From the NCBI GenBank assembly GCA_046719185.1, contig JBDNDK010000013.1, forward strand, positions 1 to 26,274: a stretch of DNA of 26,274 nt. Reading direction: 5' to 3'. Shown here piece after piece: positions 1 through 8,178 of this stretch; positions within the stretch are counted from its first letter, which is position 1; the number at the start of each line of letters is the position of its first letter. Made by a program: the position numbers and the translations under genes. The stretch comes from JBDNDK01 sp046719185. Lineage in GTDB: Bacteria > Armatimonadota > UBA5829. Under the pieces are notes generated by a model, which saw only the letters and a program-made list of their open reading frames with translations, had not been told where the DNA came from and did not search any database.

Positions 1-485
1 TCACCTCGATGGGCTACTAAATCTCTCAGCACTCTAAATGCTACTGCCGGCTCTGTGGTAGTTCCAGATTTGCTTACAACATTTATAGCAACCTTTTTGC
101 CTTTAAGCTTGTTCATCAAGGTTTGTTTATAATGAGCAGATATATTCTGACCAGCATAGATCACTCTATCAGAATCCTCACTCAAAGCTTCTATCACTGC
201 TCTAGCTCCAAGATATGAGCCACCAATTCCAATAACAAGCAAAACATCAGTTTCTTCTCTGAGTTTTTTGGCAGTTTCATGAATTTGTTTCATTTCTTCA
301 TCAGAAACTATTTTGTGTGGTTTTATCCAACCAGTAAAGTCTGCACCGGGGCAAGTTCTATTTGTGAGCATATTATATGCTAAATCAACTTGAGGCTTTC
401 TTAAACTAACCATTTCATCTGTTACATTGGGTTTTAGGTATGTTGTATCTAGCACAACAGGCAATTTTTCATATCTAAATGACAA
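1..485 (-). CDS. pgi: Glucose-6-phosphate isomerase, N-terminal part (cut by window edge)
   Basis: This gene interconverts glucose-6-phosphate and fructose-6-phosphate in cytoplasmic glycolysis and gluconeogenesis. About 161 codons are visible; the C-terminal two thirds lie beyond the left edge. The translation contains VIGIGGSYLGARAVIEAL (residues about 81-98), a hallmark of the isomerase SIS fold. Near the edge it has VVSKSGTTTEPAVAFRVLR, the sugar-phosphate binding S-x-SGTT-x-E loop. No ATG fits. The chosen start is TTG at 485-483, giving MSFRYEKLPVVLD, with GGAGG about 9 bases upstream. A good promoter lies at 535-563. Family assignment is secure; the exact start is slightly less so. Confidence 0.93.
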   Translation of the reverse strand, partial: MSFRYEKLPVVLDTTYLKPNVTDEMVSLRKPQVDLAYNMLTNRTCPGADFTGWIKPHKIVSDEEMKQIHETAKKLREETDVLLVIGIGGSYLGARAVIEALSEDSDRVIYAGQNISAHYKQTLMNKLKGKKVAINVVSKSGTTTEPAVAFRVLRDLVAHRG

Positions 486-534
486 TATATTAATACCTCC
501 ATATTATTAAATCATTCATTTTTTTTACCCACAT

Positions 535-563
535 ATTATATAAATACCTGCCTATGATATCAA
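535..563 (-). promoter_or_regulatory. Sigma70-type promoter of pgi
   Basis: Read on the minus strand, TTGATA (558-563) and TATAAT (535-540) are separated by exactly 17 bases. They lie about 50 bases upstream of the pgi TTG start and its GGAGG. The predicted transcript starts near position 528. Confidence 0.7.
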
Positions 564-605
564 AACAATGTTAGGGAACTATGATGTTTAATGCAGAATT
601 TAAGT

Positions 606-2435
606 CTAATTTGGTGAAACCACAGGTTTTTTTGTAGCTTTGAATTCACCATAAATATTTGTGCCCTTTAGAATCTGGAATGTAACAGGCAAGCTATCAC
701 CAGTTGGGTGGAATGTGATTGTGTATCTCTCTTGAAAATTGACATCTGGAAGAGTTCTTTCAAATGAGATAAGCTGATTTGACTTATTTGCAGCATAATT
801 AAGATATCCTTTATCTGAAAGTGCATCTCTTAAGAGCTTCCATTGATTGTCACTCAGACTCTCTACAGATAGCTTACCTTGAGATATTTGATTCATTTGT
901 TCTTGAGATAGGCTAGCATAGAATCTAAGTATATTTTTATTCTTTATTATTTCACTAACACCAGCATTCAACATCCAATAATTTTTAAGAATAGAATTTT
1001 CTAATTGTTCATCTCTTAAAATTGCTATTTGAAGCATATCCTCAAACACAATGCCTTTATTTATCTCACTTCTTGTCAGCCAATAATTTATCCATACCTC
1101 AGGCACTTCTTCTGATCTTTTCACAAACCATTTATCATCTGTAAATAGCAATGTATTGCTTTTCTTTTGCCAGTTTTTATCAAATTCATTTTTTATTATT
1201 TTTAGATGATCAATCAGTAGTTTTGCACCACCTGAAATGTTCAGTGAGAATGTAGGAAAATAGTCTGATACTATATTCATCTTTGCTTTTTCTGATATTT
1301 TATAAAGCATTTCTGGTAGAGGTGATATTCTATCATCAGTATAAAGAGTGATGCTTTTGTTTAATTCTGAATCAGTAGGCACTGCAACAGGGTTTGCTAT
1401 ACTTTTAGATTTTTTTGATATATCCAAAAGGTCTTTCGTGAGTTGAGATTGAACCGTTTCAATATTTCTTCCAGATTTCAATGCTATAATTGCTTTTGCA
1501 AGTGCATTTACAGCTGGTGATGACAGTTCAAACATTGGTATTTCAAATTTCTTATCACCATATATCAGGGCAACACTACCTAATTTACTTTTGCTGATAA
1601 CATCATCAGCTTGCAGTGTTTCTTGTCTGTTTATGGCTATTTGCAGTTTATCAATATTATCAATTAGGGCTTTATAATCTTCCTGAGCACCAATTGACTT
1701 CATCAATTCATTATAATTTTCTGCAAGCTTTTTCACTGCTGATTTCTGTGTGTCTGAAAGCTCTGAATAAGCAAAATTAGCTTCTATACCATCTAAAAAA
1801 GCAACTTTTGCAGCATCAAAAACATTAAAAAATATAGTGATGCTTTCAGCTAATCCTTCTGTGCTTAGAAGATATTTCCATTCATTTGTGCTTTTGAGGC
1901 TCTCTGACTGCTCAGATGTCATTTTAGAAAGAGATTCTATTTCAACAAGCACATCAGTTCTTTTTTTATTTTCTTCAGAATTCTTTTTTTGTAAGAAATT
2001 GTCTCTTAATGTTACTTCTCTATCTTTTTGCTCATCAGATTGGATTATTCTATATGCTTGTTTTTCAGCAGAACCTTCTTTTATCCATGTGAAATTAAGA
2101 ACAGAAGCAATGTTTGTTAGCAGCTCAGATATTTTCATATCTCTAGCAAATATCACAAGTTTCCTGTCCCTGCAAAACCAGTCATTCTCATTCTCACCAG
2201 ATATTAGCTCTATACCTGTTTTAACTGAGATTTCATCAATTATCTGGAATAGAGGCTTATATGTAGGCAGGGTTTCATCCATTTCATAAGTAGGGTTGTA
2301 TTGCACTGTTAGAGTAGAATAGCTAACATTTGCTTGCAATCTGGCATCAGATAAAAACACATCATCAGCAAGAGCATTGCAAAAAGAAAATAAAACTAAT
2401 GCAACACAAACCCATAATCTTATGTATATATTCAT
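606..2435 (-). CDS. Secreted protein with secretin N/STN-like domain, function unknown
   Basis: Encodes about 609 residues. The N-terminus is a typical signal peptide: MNIYIRLWV, then a hydrophobic run ending in CNALADD, so cleavage is likely near ALA. Residues about 55-110 (PLFQIIDEISVKTGIELI through MKISELLTNIASVLNFTW) resemble the short secretin/TonB N-terminal (STN) fold. A similar unit may recur near residues 365-430 (ISPLPEMLYKISEKAKMNIV). The middle is rich in Lys, Ser and Glu and probably helical. I know no function. A periplasmic or envelope role is inferred only from the signal peptide and the fold resemblance. A TTG 12 bases upstream (2447) is in frame, but ATG at 2435 gives a better signal peptide; neither has a strong ribosome binding site. 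It is the last gene of a run with the nucleotidyltransferase and DapA-like genes. Confidence 0.7.
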   Translation of the reverse strand: MNIYIRLWVCVALVLFSFCNALADDVFLSDARLQANVSYSTLTVQYNPTYEMDETLPTYKPLFQIIDEISVKTGIELISGENENDWFCRDRKLVIFARDMKISELLTNIASVLNFTWIKEGSAEKQAYRIIQSDEQKDREVTLRDNFLQKKNSEENKKRTDVLVEIESLSKMTSEQSESLKSTNEWKYLLSTEGLAESITIFFNVFDAAKVAFLDGIEANFAYSELSDTQKSAVKKLAENYNELMKSIGAQEDYKALIDNIDKLQIAINRQETLQADDVISKSKLGSVALIYGDKKFEIPMFELSSPAVNALAKAIIALKSGRNIETVQSQLTKDLLDISKKSKSIANPVAVPTDSELNKSITLYTDDRISPLPEMLYKISEKAKMNIVSDYFPTFSLNISGGAKLLIDHLKIIKNEFDKNWQKKSNTLLFTDDKWFVKRSEEVPEVWINYWLTRSEINKGIVFEDMLQIAILRDEQLENSILKNYWMLNAGVSEIIKNKNILRFYASLSQEQMNQISQGKLSVESLSDNQWKLLRDALSDKGYLNYAANKSNQLISFERTLPDVNFQERYTITFHPTGDSLPVTFQILKGTNIYGEFKATKKPVVSPN

Positions 2436-2455
2436 AATCAAAACCAATTTAGATT

Positions 2456-2815
2456 TTATACCAGAATACCATCAGATATAACATTCATTTTATATGGTGA
2501 TTTACTCATTTTGGGTGAATACCAGAAATCAGAGCTGTTTATGTTAATAGAAAACACCACTTCTTTTTCTAACTGAATATCATAAATTTCTGATATTAGT
2601 TTTCTTTCCTCATTAAAAGAAAGCTGTTTTTGAGTGATAATTAAAATATCATAATCAGAGTATTTTTCTCTTTTACATCTGGCTGCAGAACCATATAGTA
2701 TTATTTCTGCCTCTGAATCATAGTTTGTAACAATACTTTTGACTTTCAAAAGCATTTCTTTTTCATCACTATTCAAGATTTTTACTCTAGAAAGTTTTCT
2801 CAATTGTTGCCTCAC
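2456..2815 (-). CDS. Small MNT-type (pol beta superfamily) nucleotidyltransferase
   Basis: 119 residues. Residues 41-58 contain YGSAARCKREKYSDYDIL, which matches the GS-x-AR-G-x(n)-S-D-x-D core of minimal nucleotidyltransferases, with D54 and D56 as the expected metal ligands. The usual Gly after Arg is Cys here. A possible third acidic position is E85 in KEVVFSI. Such proteins often pair with HEPN toxins as antitoxins that adenylylate the partner, but no HEPN-like gene is adjacent. The start is GTG at 2815, only 3 bases after the DapA-like stop, without a good ribosome binding site, so translational coupling is likely. The fold call is firm; substrate and role are unknown. Confidence 0.75.
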   Translation of the reverse strand: MRQQLRKLSRVKILNSDEKEMLLKVKSIVTNYDSEAEIILYGSAARCKREKYSDYDILIITQKQLSFNEERKLISEIYDIQLEKEVVFSININSSDFWYSPKMSKSPYKMNVISDGILV

Positions 2816-2818
2816 AAT

Positions 2819-3865
2819 CTAATATGTCAAAGATTCCCACACTGAATCATCATTCAATCTTGCTTCAATATCCACTCCATAAAATTTTTCAATTGGAGCA
2901 AGTATCTCAGGGTTATTTTGCCATACTTTCTTAGCAGCATTTCTCACAACTTCTACTCCAGCAGCAGTCATCATTCCTAAAGGATGTCTGCATCCACCAA
3001 CAGGCATACCAAGACCAGCCATTAGAGTTTTATATGGCAATGGGTTTCTGTATCTGTCATTTACCATCACTTTTGAACCATCTGGGAGTATTCTCTCATT
3101 ATCCACTTTTACAGTAACAATTCCAAATAATGGGCTTAGGGCTTCTCTCATATTAGCAGCAGATTCAAAATCACCTGCAAGAGCAGAGTTTACCATCTTT
3201 GAAACAGCACCAGGTACTACATTTGTAGCAACAGATATCACACCATTTGCTTTTATATCATCTCTTTTGAGCATATCAAATGTCATATCATCATCTCCAC
3301 TCATTATGGAGAAATCAGAGCCTGCAATATTTCTTGTTTTAGCCATTCTTTCAAGGTCACCAGTAGCTTCTTTTACTGTGTTTATATTTGGGAATTTGCT
3401 ATAGAGTATTGCAAGGTCTTCAGGCAATAGCACTGTGCCTGTTCTACCGGGTATCACATAAGGAACAATTGTAATATCAGGATACATTTCAGCAACAGGT
3501 GCATAATAGCAGTCTCTGAGCTCTTGAGAAGAAGGACCATTATAATAGCAATCCACCATCAAAACTGCATCTACACCAGATTCTACTGCATGCTCTGTCA
3601 TTTCTAGGGTTTCTGCAGTTGAGTTGCTTCCAGTGCCTGCAAGAACACCACATCTTTTGTTGATTTGTTTTGTCACTTTATCTATCACTTCAGAATGCTC
3701 AGCATAATCAAGTGTTGGTGATTCACCAGTTGTGCCAACAGGCAGCAGACCATCTATTCCTTCACTTATCTGAAACTCCACATTTTTTTCAAGAGCTTCC
3801 CAGTCTATAGCAAGGTCATCTCTAAAAGGTGTAGTAAGAGCAGTCCAAGTTCCTGTGAGTTTCAA
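2819..3865 (-). CDS. DapA-like dihydrodipicolinate synthase/N-acetylneuraminate lyase family aldolase
   Basis: 348 residues, a class I Schiff-base TIM-barrel aldolase. Visible family marks are GTTGES at 44-49 (pyruvate carboxylate binding), Y107/Y108, Y136 within PYVIPGRTG (general acid/base tyrosine), and Lys165 in VKEATGDLE (Schiff base with pyruvate). It is longer than the usual 290-300 residues; the extra length lies near residues 250-300, between the last barrel helices. True DapA would condense pyruvate with aspartate semialdehyde for lysine and diaminopimelate synthesis. The non-canonical IPGRTG loop and the insertion leave room for another 2-keto acid aldolase or dehydratase role. The start is TTG with GGAGG 6 bases upstream. 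It heads a three-gene run. Confidence 0.85.
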   Translation of the reverse strand: MKLTGTWTALTTPFRDDLAIDWEALEKNVEFQISEGIDGLLPVGTTGESPTLDYAEHSEVIDKVTKQINKRCGVLAGTGSNSTAETLEMTEHAVESGVDAVLMVDCYYNGPSSQELRDCYYAPVAEMYPDITIVPYVIPGRTGTVLLPEDLAILYSKFPNINTVKEATGDLERMAKTRNIAGSDFSIMSGDDDMTFDMLKRDDIKANGVISVATNVVPGAVSKMVNSALAGDFESAANMREALSPLFGIVTVKVDNERILPDGSKVMVNDRYRNPLPYKTLMAGLGMPVGGCRHPLGMMTAAGVEVVRNAAKKVWQNNPEILAPIEKFYGVDIEARLNDDSVWESLTY

Positions 3866-3892
3866 TTATTGCCTCCAAAAGTATTATCAGTT

Positions 3893-3921
3893 TAATTATT
3901 TTTTATCAGACGCTTTATCAA
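3893..3921 (-). promoter_or_regulatory. Possible promoter of the dapA-like operon
   Basis: On the minus strand, TTGATA (3916-3921) is 17 bases from TAATTA (3893-3898), about 30 bases upstream of the TTG start. The -35 box is good and the -10 box is weak. Confidence 0.4.
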
Positions 3922-3960
3922 GCTTTGGTGTTTCAATAACTTGTTTGCAAAACCAAATCC

Positions 3961-4100
3961 ATTCGTCATGCTGAACTTGATTCAGCATCTCATCTAATTT
4001 AATAGATTCCAAATCAAGTTTGGAATGACATTTATACTGTCACCCTGAGCAAAGCGAATGGGTCTATGTGGTGTTTCAGGAACTTGTTCCCGAAACGATA
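3961..4100. repeat. Cluster of three short palindromic hairpins sharing a CTTG loop
   Basis: Three hairpins lie within 140 bases. ATGCTGAA (3968-3975) pairs with TTCAGCAT (3981-3988) around a CTTGA loop. ATTCCAAA (4006-4013) pairs with TTTGGAAT (4019-4026) around TCAAG, the complement of CTTGA. GTTTCAGGAA (4073-4082) pairs with TTCCCGAAAC (4087-4096) around CTTG with one mismatch. Between them, GTCACCCTGAGC (4039-4050) resembles elements at 13820 and 23072. The open reading frame across this region (3994-4236, minus) is the translated repeat, not a gene. Confidence 0.75.
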
Positions 4101-4523
4101 TCCAGAATAAATTCAGATAAACCTTAAGTAGTAATTTTATTATGTAATGCCCATAAATGCAAATAATAATACATTTTGCATATTCATAGCTATCAAATTC
4201 AGCTGTGATTGTGTAACTTGTTGCTAAAGTATGCATTTATCTTGCTGAATTAGAATATCAATTTCAATAACATGCATTGAAAATGTATTATTCAAAAATA
4301 ATGAGAAAAAAATTAAGTTTCTTATTGCAATTAAAGGATATAATATAACAAATGTAGAATATAAAATTGATGGAAACTTGGTTCAAATGTTACACTGTTA
4401 CAAAGTCATATAATTTTTACAATGATGTAAAAAGTTTTTATGACAACTGCTTAGGATATATGGATTCCGTCAGACAAGATGTCTTTTTGCGGTTTCTTTA
4501 TTTTGCAAATGGAGTTGAGTTTG
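4101..4523. other. Gene-free stretch upstream of the PP2C phosphatase gene
   Basis: This very AT-rich stretch has no coding signature on either strand. TATAAT occurs at 4409-4414, about 110 bases upstream of the phosphatase start, but I find no convincing -35 box at 16-18 bases from it. I see no tRNA or riboswitch-like core here. Confidence 0.5.
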
Positions 4524-5777
4524 ATGGATAGATATACATATTCAGAATATAAAATACCAAGATTTTCTGTTAGCTGTAGAAGAGGACTGAAAGATATATC
4601 AGATATTCTCTTGCCCCATAAAAACGAAATTCTCAAAAGATGGATTGCTCTTAATAATACCAACTATTCTAGCCCTTTGCTTAAAAGCGGTAGTGCATAT
4701 TTATTTTTTGAAAGAATATTAGATTGCATTCTTGCTCATCTTGCTTCTGGTGAATTGGAGCTTTGCCTTGATGATATGGAGGAGTTGGGTTCAGAGCTGG
4801 CATCTGCTGATTTTCCATTTGATCTTCTTGTTTACAATTTGCATTATATGGAAGAAGCATATATGCCTATAATGCTTAGCTCTATTGATAAAGATGATTT
4901 GCTTCATAGGATAGTTGTTTTAGATGAGTTTCTGCATTGTGTGATAGCTGCTATATCCACTGCATATTTCAAGGCATATCAAAAAGAACTGATGGAAAGA
5001 GCAGAAATTGGCAGAATAGTGCAGGAGGCTTTGCTTGCCACTATTCCTAAGAGAACTGATGACCTTGAGGTGTTCCATGTATATCTATCTGCTAGGCAGA
5101 AGGCACAAATAGGTGGAGACTTTCTGGATTTCTTCAAGCTGGGAAATAATGGTTCTGCATTTATTATTGGAGATTTATCTGGTCATGGTTTGGAGGCTGC
5201 TGCAGATTCAATATTGCTTAGATCGCTATTCAAGGGATTTTTGATTGAGGATCACAATCTTTCTATTGCTATGGAGAGGCTCAATAGGGTGGTGGATTAT
5301 GAGTTAAAACCCGGTCAATTCGCTACAGCTCTTGCTGCCACTTATCAAACCAGCGGTCAGCTCAATTTAGTTAGTGCTGGTCATCCATATCCTGTGCTGT
5401 TTGATAGTCTTGAAAACACCTGCAGTTTGGTTGAGGTGCATGGACCTGCTCTTGCAATATTGCCTGATGCCAAGTATAAGACACATTCAATAAAGCTTGC
5501 TCCCGGTTCTGTATTTGTCGCATATACAGATGGATTAACAGAATCCAGAACAGGCAATGATATATTTGGAGAAGAGGGTGTGGTGGATACTATAAAGAAT
5601 ATGTGCGGATATTCTGCAAGGCTCATAGCAGAGGCACTTGTGGAAGAAGCTGTGAAATATTCCAAAGGTCCTGTGAGAGATGATTTGGCAATAATAGTGA
5701 TAAAAAGACACTCAGTGCCTATCAAAAAAGAGATAAAAGATATTATTGCATCAGAATATCCTGTGTTTTCTAAGTAG
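4524..5777 (+). CDS. RsbU/SpoIIE-type PP2C serine phosphatase with an RsbRD-like N-terminal helical domain
   Basis: 417 residues from the chosen start. The N-terminal half (about 20-165) is helical; ILLPHKNEILKRWIAL resembles the start of RsbT co-antagonist RsbRD-type N-terminal domains. The C-terminal half is a PPM/SpoIIE phosphatase with all metal-site motifs: IGGDFLDFF (196-204), GDLSGHG (216-222), SAGH (284-287), YTDGLTES (334-341) and VRDDLAII (384-391). Such enzymes dephosphorylate anti-anti-sigma (STAS) proteins in partner-switching pathways. No STAS or anti-sigma kinase gene is adjacent, so the target must be elsewhere. ATG at 4524 is preceded by GGAG 9 bases upstream, and the protein resumes family-like sequence there. 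ATGs at 4479 and 4509 are in frame but less convincing. Confidence 0.9.
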   Translation: MDRYTYSEYKIPRFSVSCRRGLKDISDILLPHKNEILKRWIALNNTNYSSPLLKSGSAYLFFERILDCILAHLASGELELCLDDMEELGSELASADFPFDLLVYNLHYMEEAYMPIMLSSIDKDDLLHRIVVLDEFLHCVIAAISTAYFKAYQKELMERAEIGRIVQEALLATIPKRTDDLEVFHVYLSARQKAQIGGDFLDFFKLGNNGSAFIIGDLSGHGLEAAADSILLRSLFKGFLIEDHNLSIAMERLNRVVDYELKPGQFATALAATYQTSGQLNLVSAGHPYPVLFDSLENTCSLVEVHGPALAILPDAKYKTHSIKLAPGSVFVAYTDGLTESRTGNDIFGEEGVVDTIKNMCGYSARLIAEALVEEAVKYSKGPVRDDLAIIVIKRHSVPIKKEIKDIIASEYPVFSK

Positions 5778-5806
5778 GGATATTAATATCTAACAATGAC
5801 TACGAA

Positions 5807-6580
5807 TCATTTAAATTGTCTGAAGTATAAATCAATTTCATCTCGCAGTTCTAATCCTGCTTGTTCAAATGTATCCAACATATCATTATATGTATTCTTT
5901 CCACCTATAAAATCCCAAAACTCACTGGCAACTAGAACTTCATTTGGCAAATCAAATAAACCTTGCAGAGTCCATCTATCATATGGTTTAGGTTCATAAG
6001 GATTATATGGAATTGCAAGATAACAATGAATTTTTTGAATTTTATTATTAGCTGTGCATATTGCAGTCCATTCTAACATCTTTCTTTTTAAACTAATAAA
6101 GCTTTCAACATTTGGCTTTGCAGTTTTAATATCAAAACAATAAACAATATCATCTTTTGAATGTAGAAAAACATCTATCACTGGTGGTTTGATTTTTGTG
6201 AAAGGTTCAACACAGGCTACTTGAGATATTTCATTATATTCATCATTCCAATTTGGTTTTCTGATACCGCTTCTCAACTCATCAATAATATTTTGAATAA
6301 CTGCTTGAGCTTTAATACTAATCGAATTACCTAATAATTTATATTGCCTACTTTTAGAAGTAAAATTATCATTTGCTGCATATACAGCAGTTTGTTCAAA
6401 TACTGAAGTTCCTAAAATAGTGTTTATTGAGTGTATGAATGAAAACAGTGCCATTCTATCTTTCCCAAGCAATCTATAATGAAATGGCATATGGTTTGAC
6501 TCAGGTTTGTAATTTTGCAGCTTTTTTCTTATTGTAGATTTCAGCAGTTCTTTTATTTGCTCTTTTTGTTCTATATTCAT
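5807..6580 (-). CDS. Type II restriction endonuclease, TdeIII/MjaII-like
   Basis: 257 residues. The motif MPFHYRLLGKDRMALFSFIH (31-50) followed by SINTILGTSVFEQ is what I associate with the TdeIII/MjaII endonuclease family, reported to cut GGNCC. A PD-(D/E)xK nuclease site is visible: D136 in PPVIDVFL, then D150 and K152 in CFDIKTAKP. It starts with ATG overlapping the last codon and stop of the upstream methyltransferase by 4 bases (ATGA), so translation is coupled and the methyltransferase is made first, the usual safe order. It converges on the phosphatase gene with 29 bases between. The family call rests on memory of motifs; endonuclease function is strongly supported by the partner gene, the GGNCC specificity less so. 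Confidence 0.8.
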   Translation of the reverse strand: MNIEQKEQIKELLKSTIRKKLQNYKPESNHMPFHYRLLGKDRMALFSFIHSINTILGTSVFEQTAVYAANDNFTSKSRQYKLLGNSISIKAQAVIQNIIDELRSGIRKPNWNDEYNEISQVACVEPFTKIKPPVIDVFLHSKDDIVYCFDIKTAKPNVESFISLKRKMLEWTAICTANNKIQKIHCYLAIPYNPYEPKPYDRWTLQGLFDLPNEVLVASEFWDFIGGKNTYNDMLDTFEQAGLELRDEIDLYFRQFK

Positions 6581-7995
6581 GTTATTCTCATCTGGAAAAT
6601 TGTTTCTTGATATGGGTCATCACCTTGTTCAGTTCTTTTTGTTACTGCTCTTTGAAATTCTTCAACAATTTCCATTCCACTTCTTTGTGCTATTTCAGGA
6701 TAAATATTAAATCGGTCATTTGCCACAATAAAGATTTTAGCATCAGGTTTCATAAATTTTATAGCATTTTTAAACACATCTGATATTCCAACAATATAAT
6801 CATTTATAGCTTTTTTAGATTTACCTTTGTTTTTTGGACCTATTTCTTTATTGTCATATCTTTCAATGCCCAATAATTCATAAGCATAAATATGCTGGTC
6901 ATGATAATCTATTTGCCCAACATATGGAGGTGATGTGAATATTCCATCAAATTTTCTATTTTTTAATTCTGTGTTTTCTAGATAACTATTTATATCTACA
7001 TATCTTGAATCACCTTGAATTATTAACACATTTTTATTTGTTCTCAACTCATTATATTGTTCTATTCTTCTTAAAGTATCCATAGAATATGCATTTATTT
7101 TTGTTAAGCAATTATCTATTGGCTTACAATATCTATTATGTTTTCTGCACCAGTAAACCTCACCTTCTTTAAGAGGTTTTTTAGGTGTTGCTAGATCATA
7201 ATGAGGTATCAATCTGCTTGATCTTACAGCTCTGCATAGAATTATTTTTAATAAATCTTGATTTTTATAAATAGGTATCAATGATTTATAATACAACATT
7301 TCTAAAAGTGTTTTTTTAGCAAACCATTTATTTAAGTATTCACTTTTGCATTCATCTAGCAGTCTGTTTTTATAATTTTCAATCTCATCAAAAACCAAAT
7401 TTAATTTTTCTGGATTATCAATATCATCAATTTGTTTTGAGAATATGCTCAATTTTTTTTTAGCATCAAGAACTTCAAATTTTACATTCTCAATGTCATA
7501 TTTATCTGTTTTGACTTTTGCAATAAGACAGTTGAATGGTGATATATCAATTCCAACTGTGTTTATATTCATTTCATTGCCTTGAACTAAAGTTGTCCCG
7601 GATCCCATAAATGGATCTAATATTAAGTCATCATTAGCAAAGAATTTTCTTAGAAACCATTCCACCAATTGCGGTATAAATTTTCCTAAATACGGATGAA
7701 GTCTATGAACATGTTTTGTTCTCTCATATTCAGGCAAATCATAGAAACCTAACTCAGGGTGCAATCCTGCTTTATGATGCTTATCAATACCCATATTGAT
7801 TAGATGTAAGAATTTTTCTAATTCAAATAGTGAGACTCTCAGCTCTCCATTTTTTGCTTTTGTTATAAGCTCACCATTAGGATTATATTTTTGAATTTTG
7901 CCTCTTTGAATATAGTCTCTTATATTATGAATAGTCTTACCAACTTTTATTGATGCTTCTTCAAGAGTTACAAGGTCTTTTTCTATCAGCTTCAA
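6577..7995 (-). CDS. Type II DNA methyltransferase (SPPY class, probably N4-cytosine) with an N-terminal HTH
   Basis: 472 residues. Residues about 5-62 (EEASIKVGKTIHNIRDYIQR and on) look like a MerR-type or excisionase-type helix-turn-helix. The methyltransferase core follows: LHPYLGKFIPQL (99-110, motif X), DPFMGSGTT (127-135, S-adenosylmethionine motif I), GIDISPFN (148-155, motif II) and TSPPY (354-358, catalytic motif IV). SPPY is typical of N4-cytosine enzymes. About 200 residues lie between motifs I and IV, where the target recognition region probably sits. That region includes a cluster C283, H286, C290, C296 that could bind zinc. The start is TTG with GGGAG 7 bases upstream. It overlaps and precedes the endonuclease gene. 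The HTH might let the protein control its own promoter. Confidence 0.9.
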   Translation of the reverse strand: MKLIEKDLVTLEEASIKVGKTIHNIRDYIQRGKIQKYNPNGELITKAKNGELRVSLFELEKFLHLINMGIDKHHKAGLHPELGFYDLPEYERTKHVHRLHPYLGKFIPQLVEWFLRKFFANDDLILDPFMGSGTTLVQGNEMNINTVGIDISPFNCLIAKVKTDKYDIENVKFEVLDAKKKLSIFSKQIDDIDNPEKLNLVFDEIENYKNRLLDECKSEYLNKWFAKKTLLEMLYYKSLIPIYKNQDLLKIILCRAVRSSRLIPHYDLATPKKPLKEGEVYWCRKHNRYCKPIDNCLTKINAYSMDTLRRIEQYNELRTNKNVLIIQGDSRYVDINSYLENTELKNRKFDGIFTSPPYVGQIDYHDQHIYAYELLGIERYDNKEIGPKNKGKSKKAINDYIVGISDVFKNAIKFMKPDAKIFIVANDRFNIYPEIAQRSGMEIVEEFQRAVTKRTEQGDDPYQETIFQMRIT

Positions 7996-8113
7996 TCTAT
8001 CACTCCCTAATTGAGGAATAAAACAATAAATTTATTATATCACTGTTTAAATAGGATTAGTTGTTTTTTCACTCTAATTCTACTGTTTTCCTTCATAAAA
8101 TGCGGCTCTTAAT

Positions 8114-8142
8114 TTGTATTAACACCATATTAGGTTTATAAT
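8114..8142 (+). promoter_or_regulatory. Sigma70-type promoter of the hydroxyacid dehydrogenase gene
   Basis: TTGTAT (8114-8119) and TATAAT (8137-8142) are 17 bases apart, about 36 bases upstream of the ATG at 8179, which has its own GGAG. Confidence 0.65.
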
Positions 8143-8178
8143 ATCAGACAATTAAAAATTTTATTTTGGAGTTGCGAT

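Noticed and set aside
487..516. Nine-codon ORF (MNDLIIWRY) just before pgi
   Set aside because: It has no ribosome binding site and overlaps that of pgi; no terminator hairpin accompanies it, unlike the ABC leader.
1837..2289. Plus-strand 150-codon open frame
   Set aside because: It lies fully antisense to the secreted STN-like protein, has a Ser/Phe-rich shadow composition and no ribosome binding site.
3994..4236. Minus-strand 80-codon open frame
   Set aside because: Its second half is the translation of the hairpin repeats; no start signal and no protein-like composition.
4370..4410. GGTTCAAAT resembling a tRNA T-loop
   Set aside because: No acceptor, D or anticodon stems can be formed around it.
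4479..4523. Upstream ATG codons extending the PP2C phosphatase by 5 or 15 residues
   Set aside because: GGAG lies at the right distance from ATG 4524, and the extension does not look like part of the family.
5782..5793. GATATTAATATC palindrome between two convergent genes
   Set aside because: Only A/T pairing with no loop or U tract; too weak to call a terminator.
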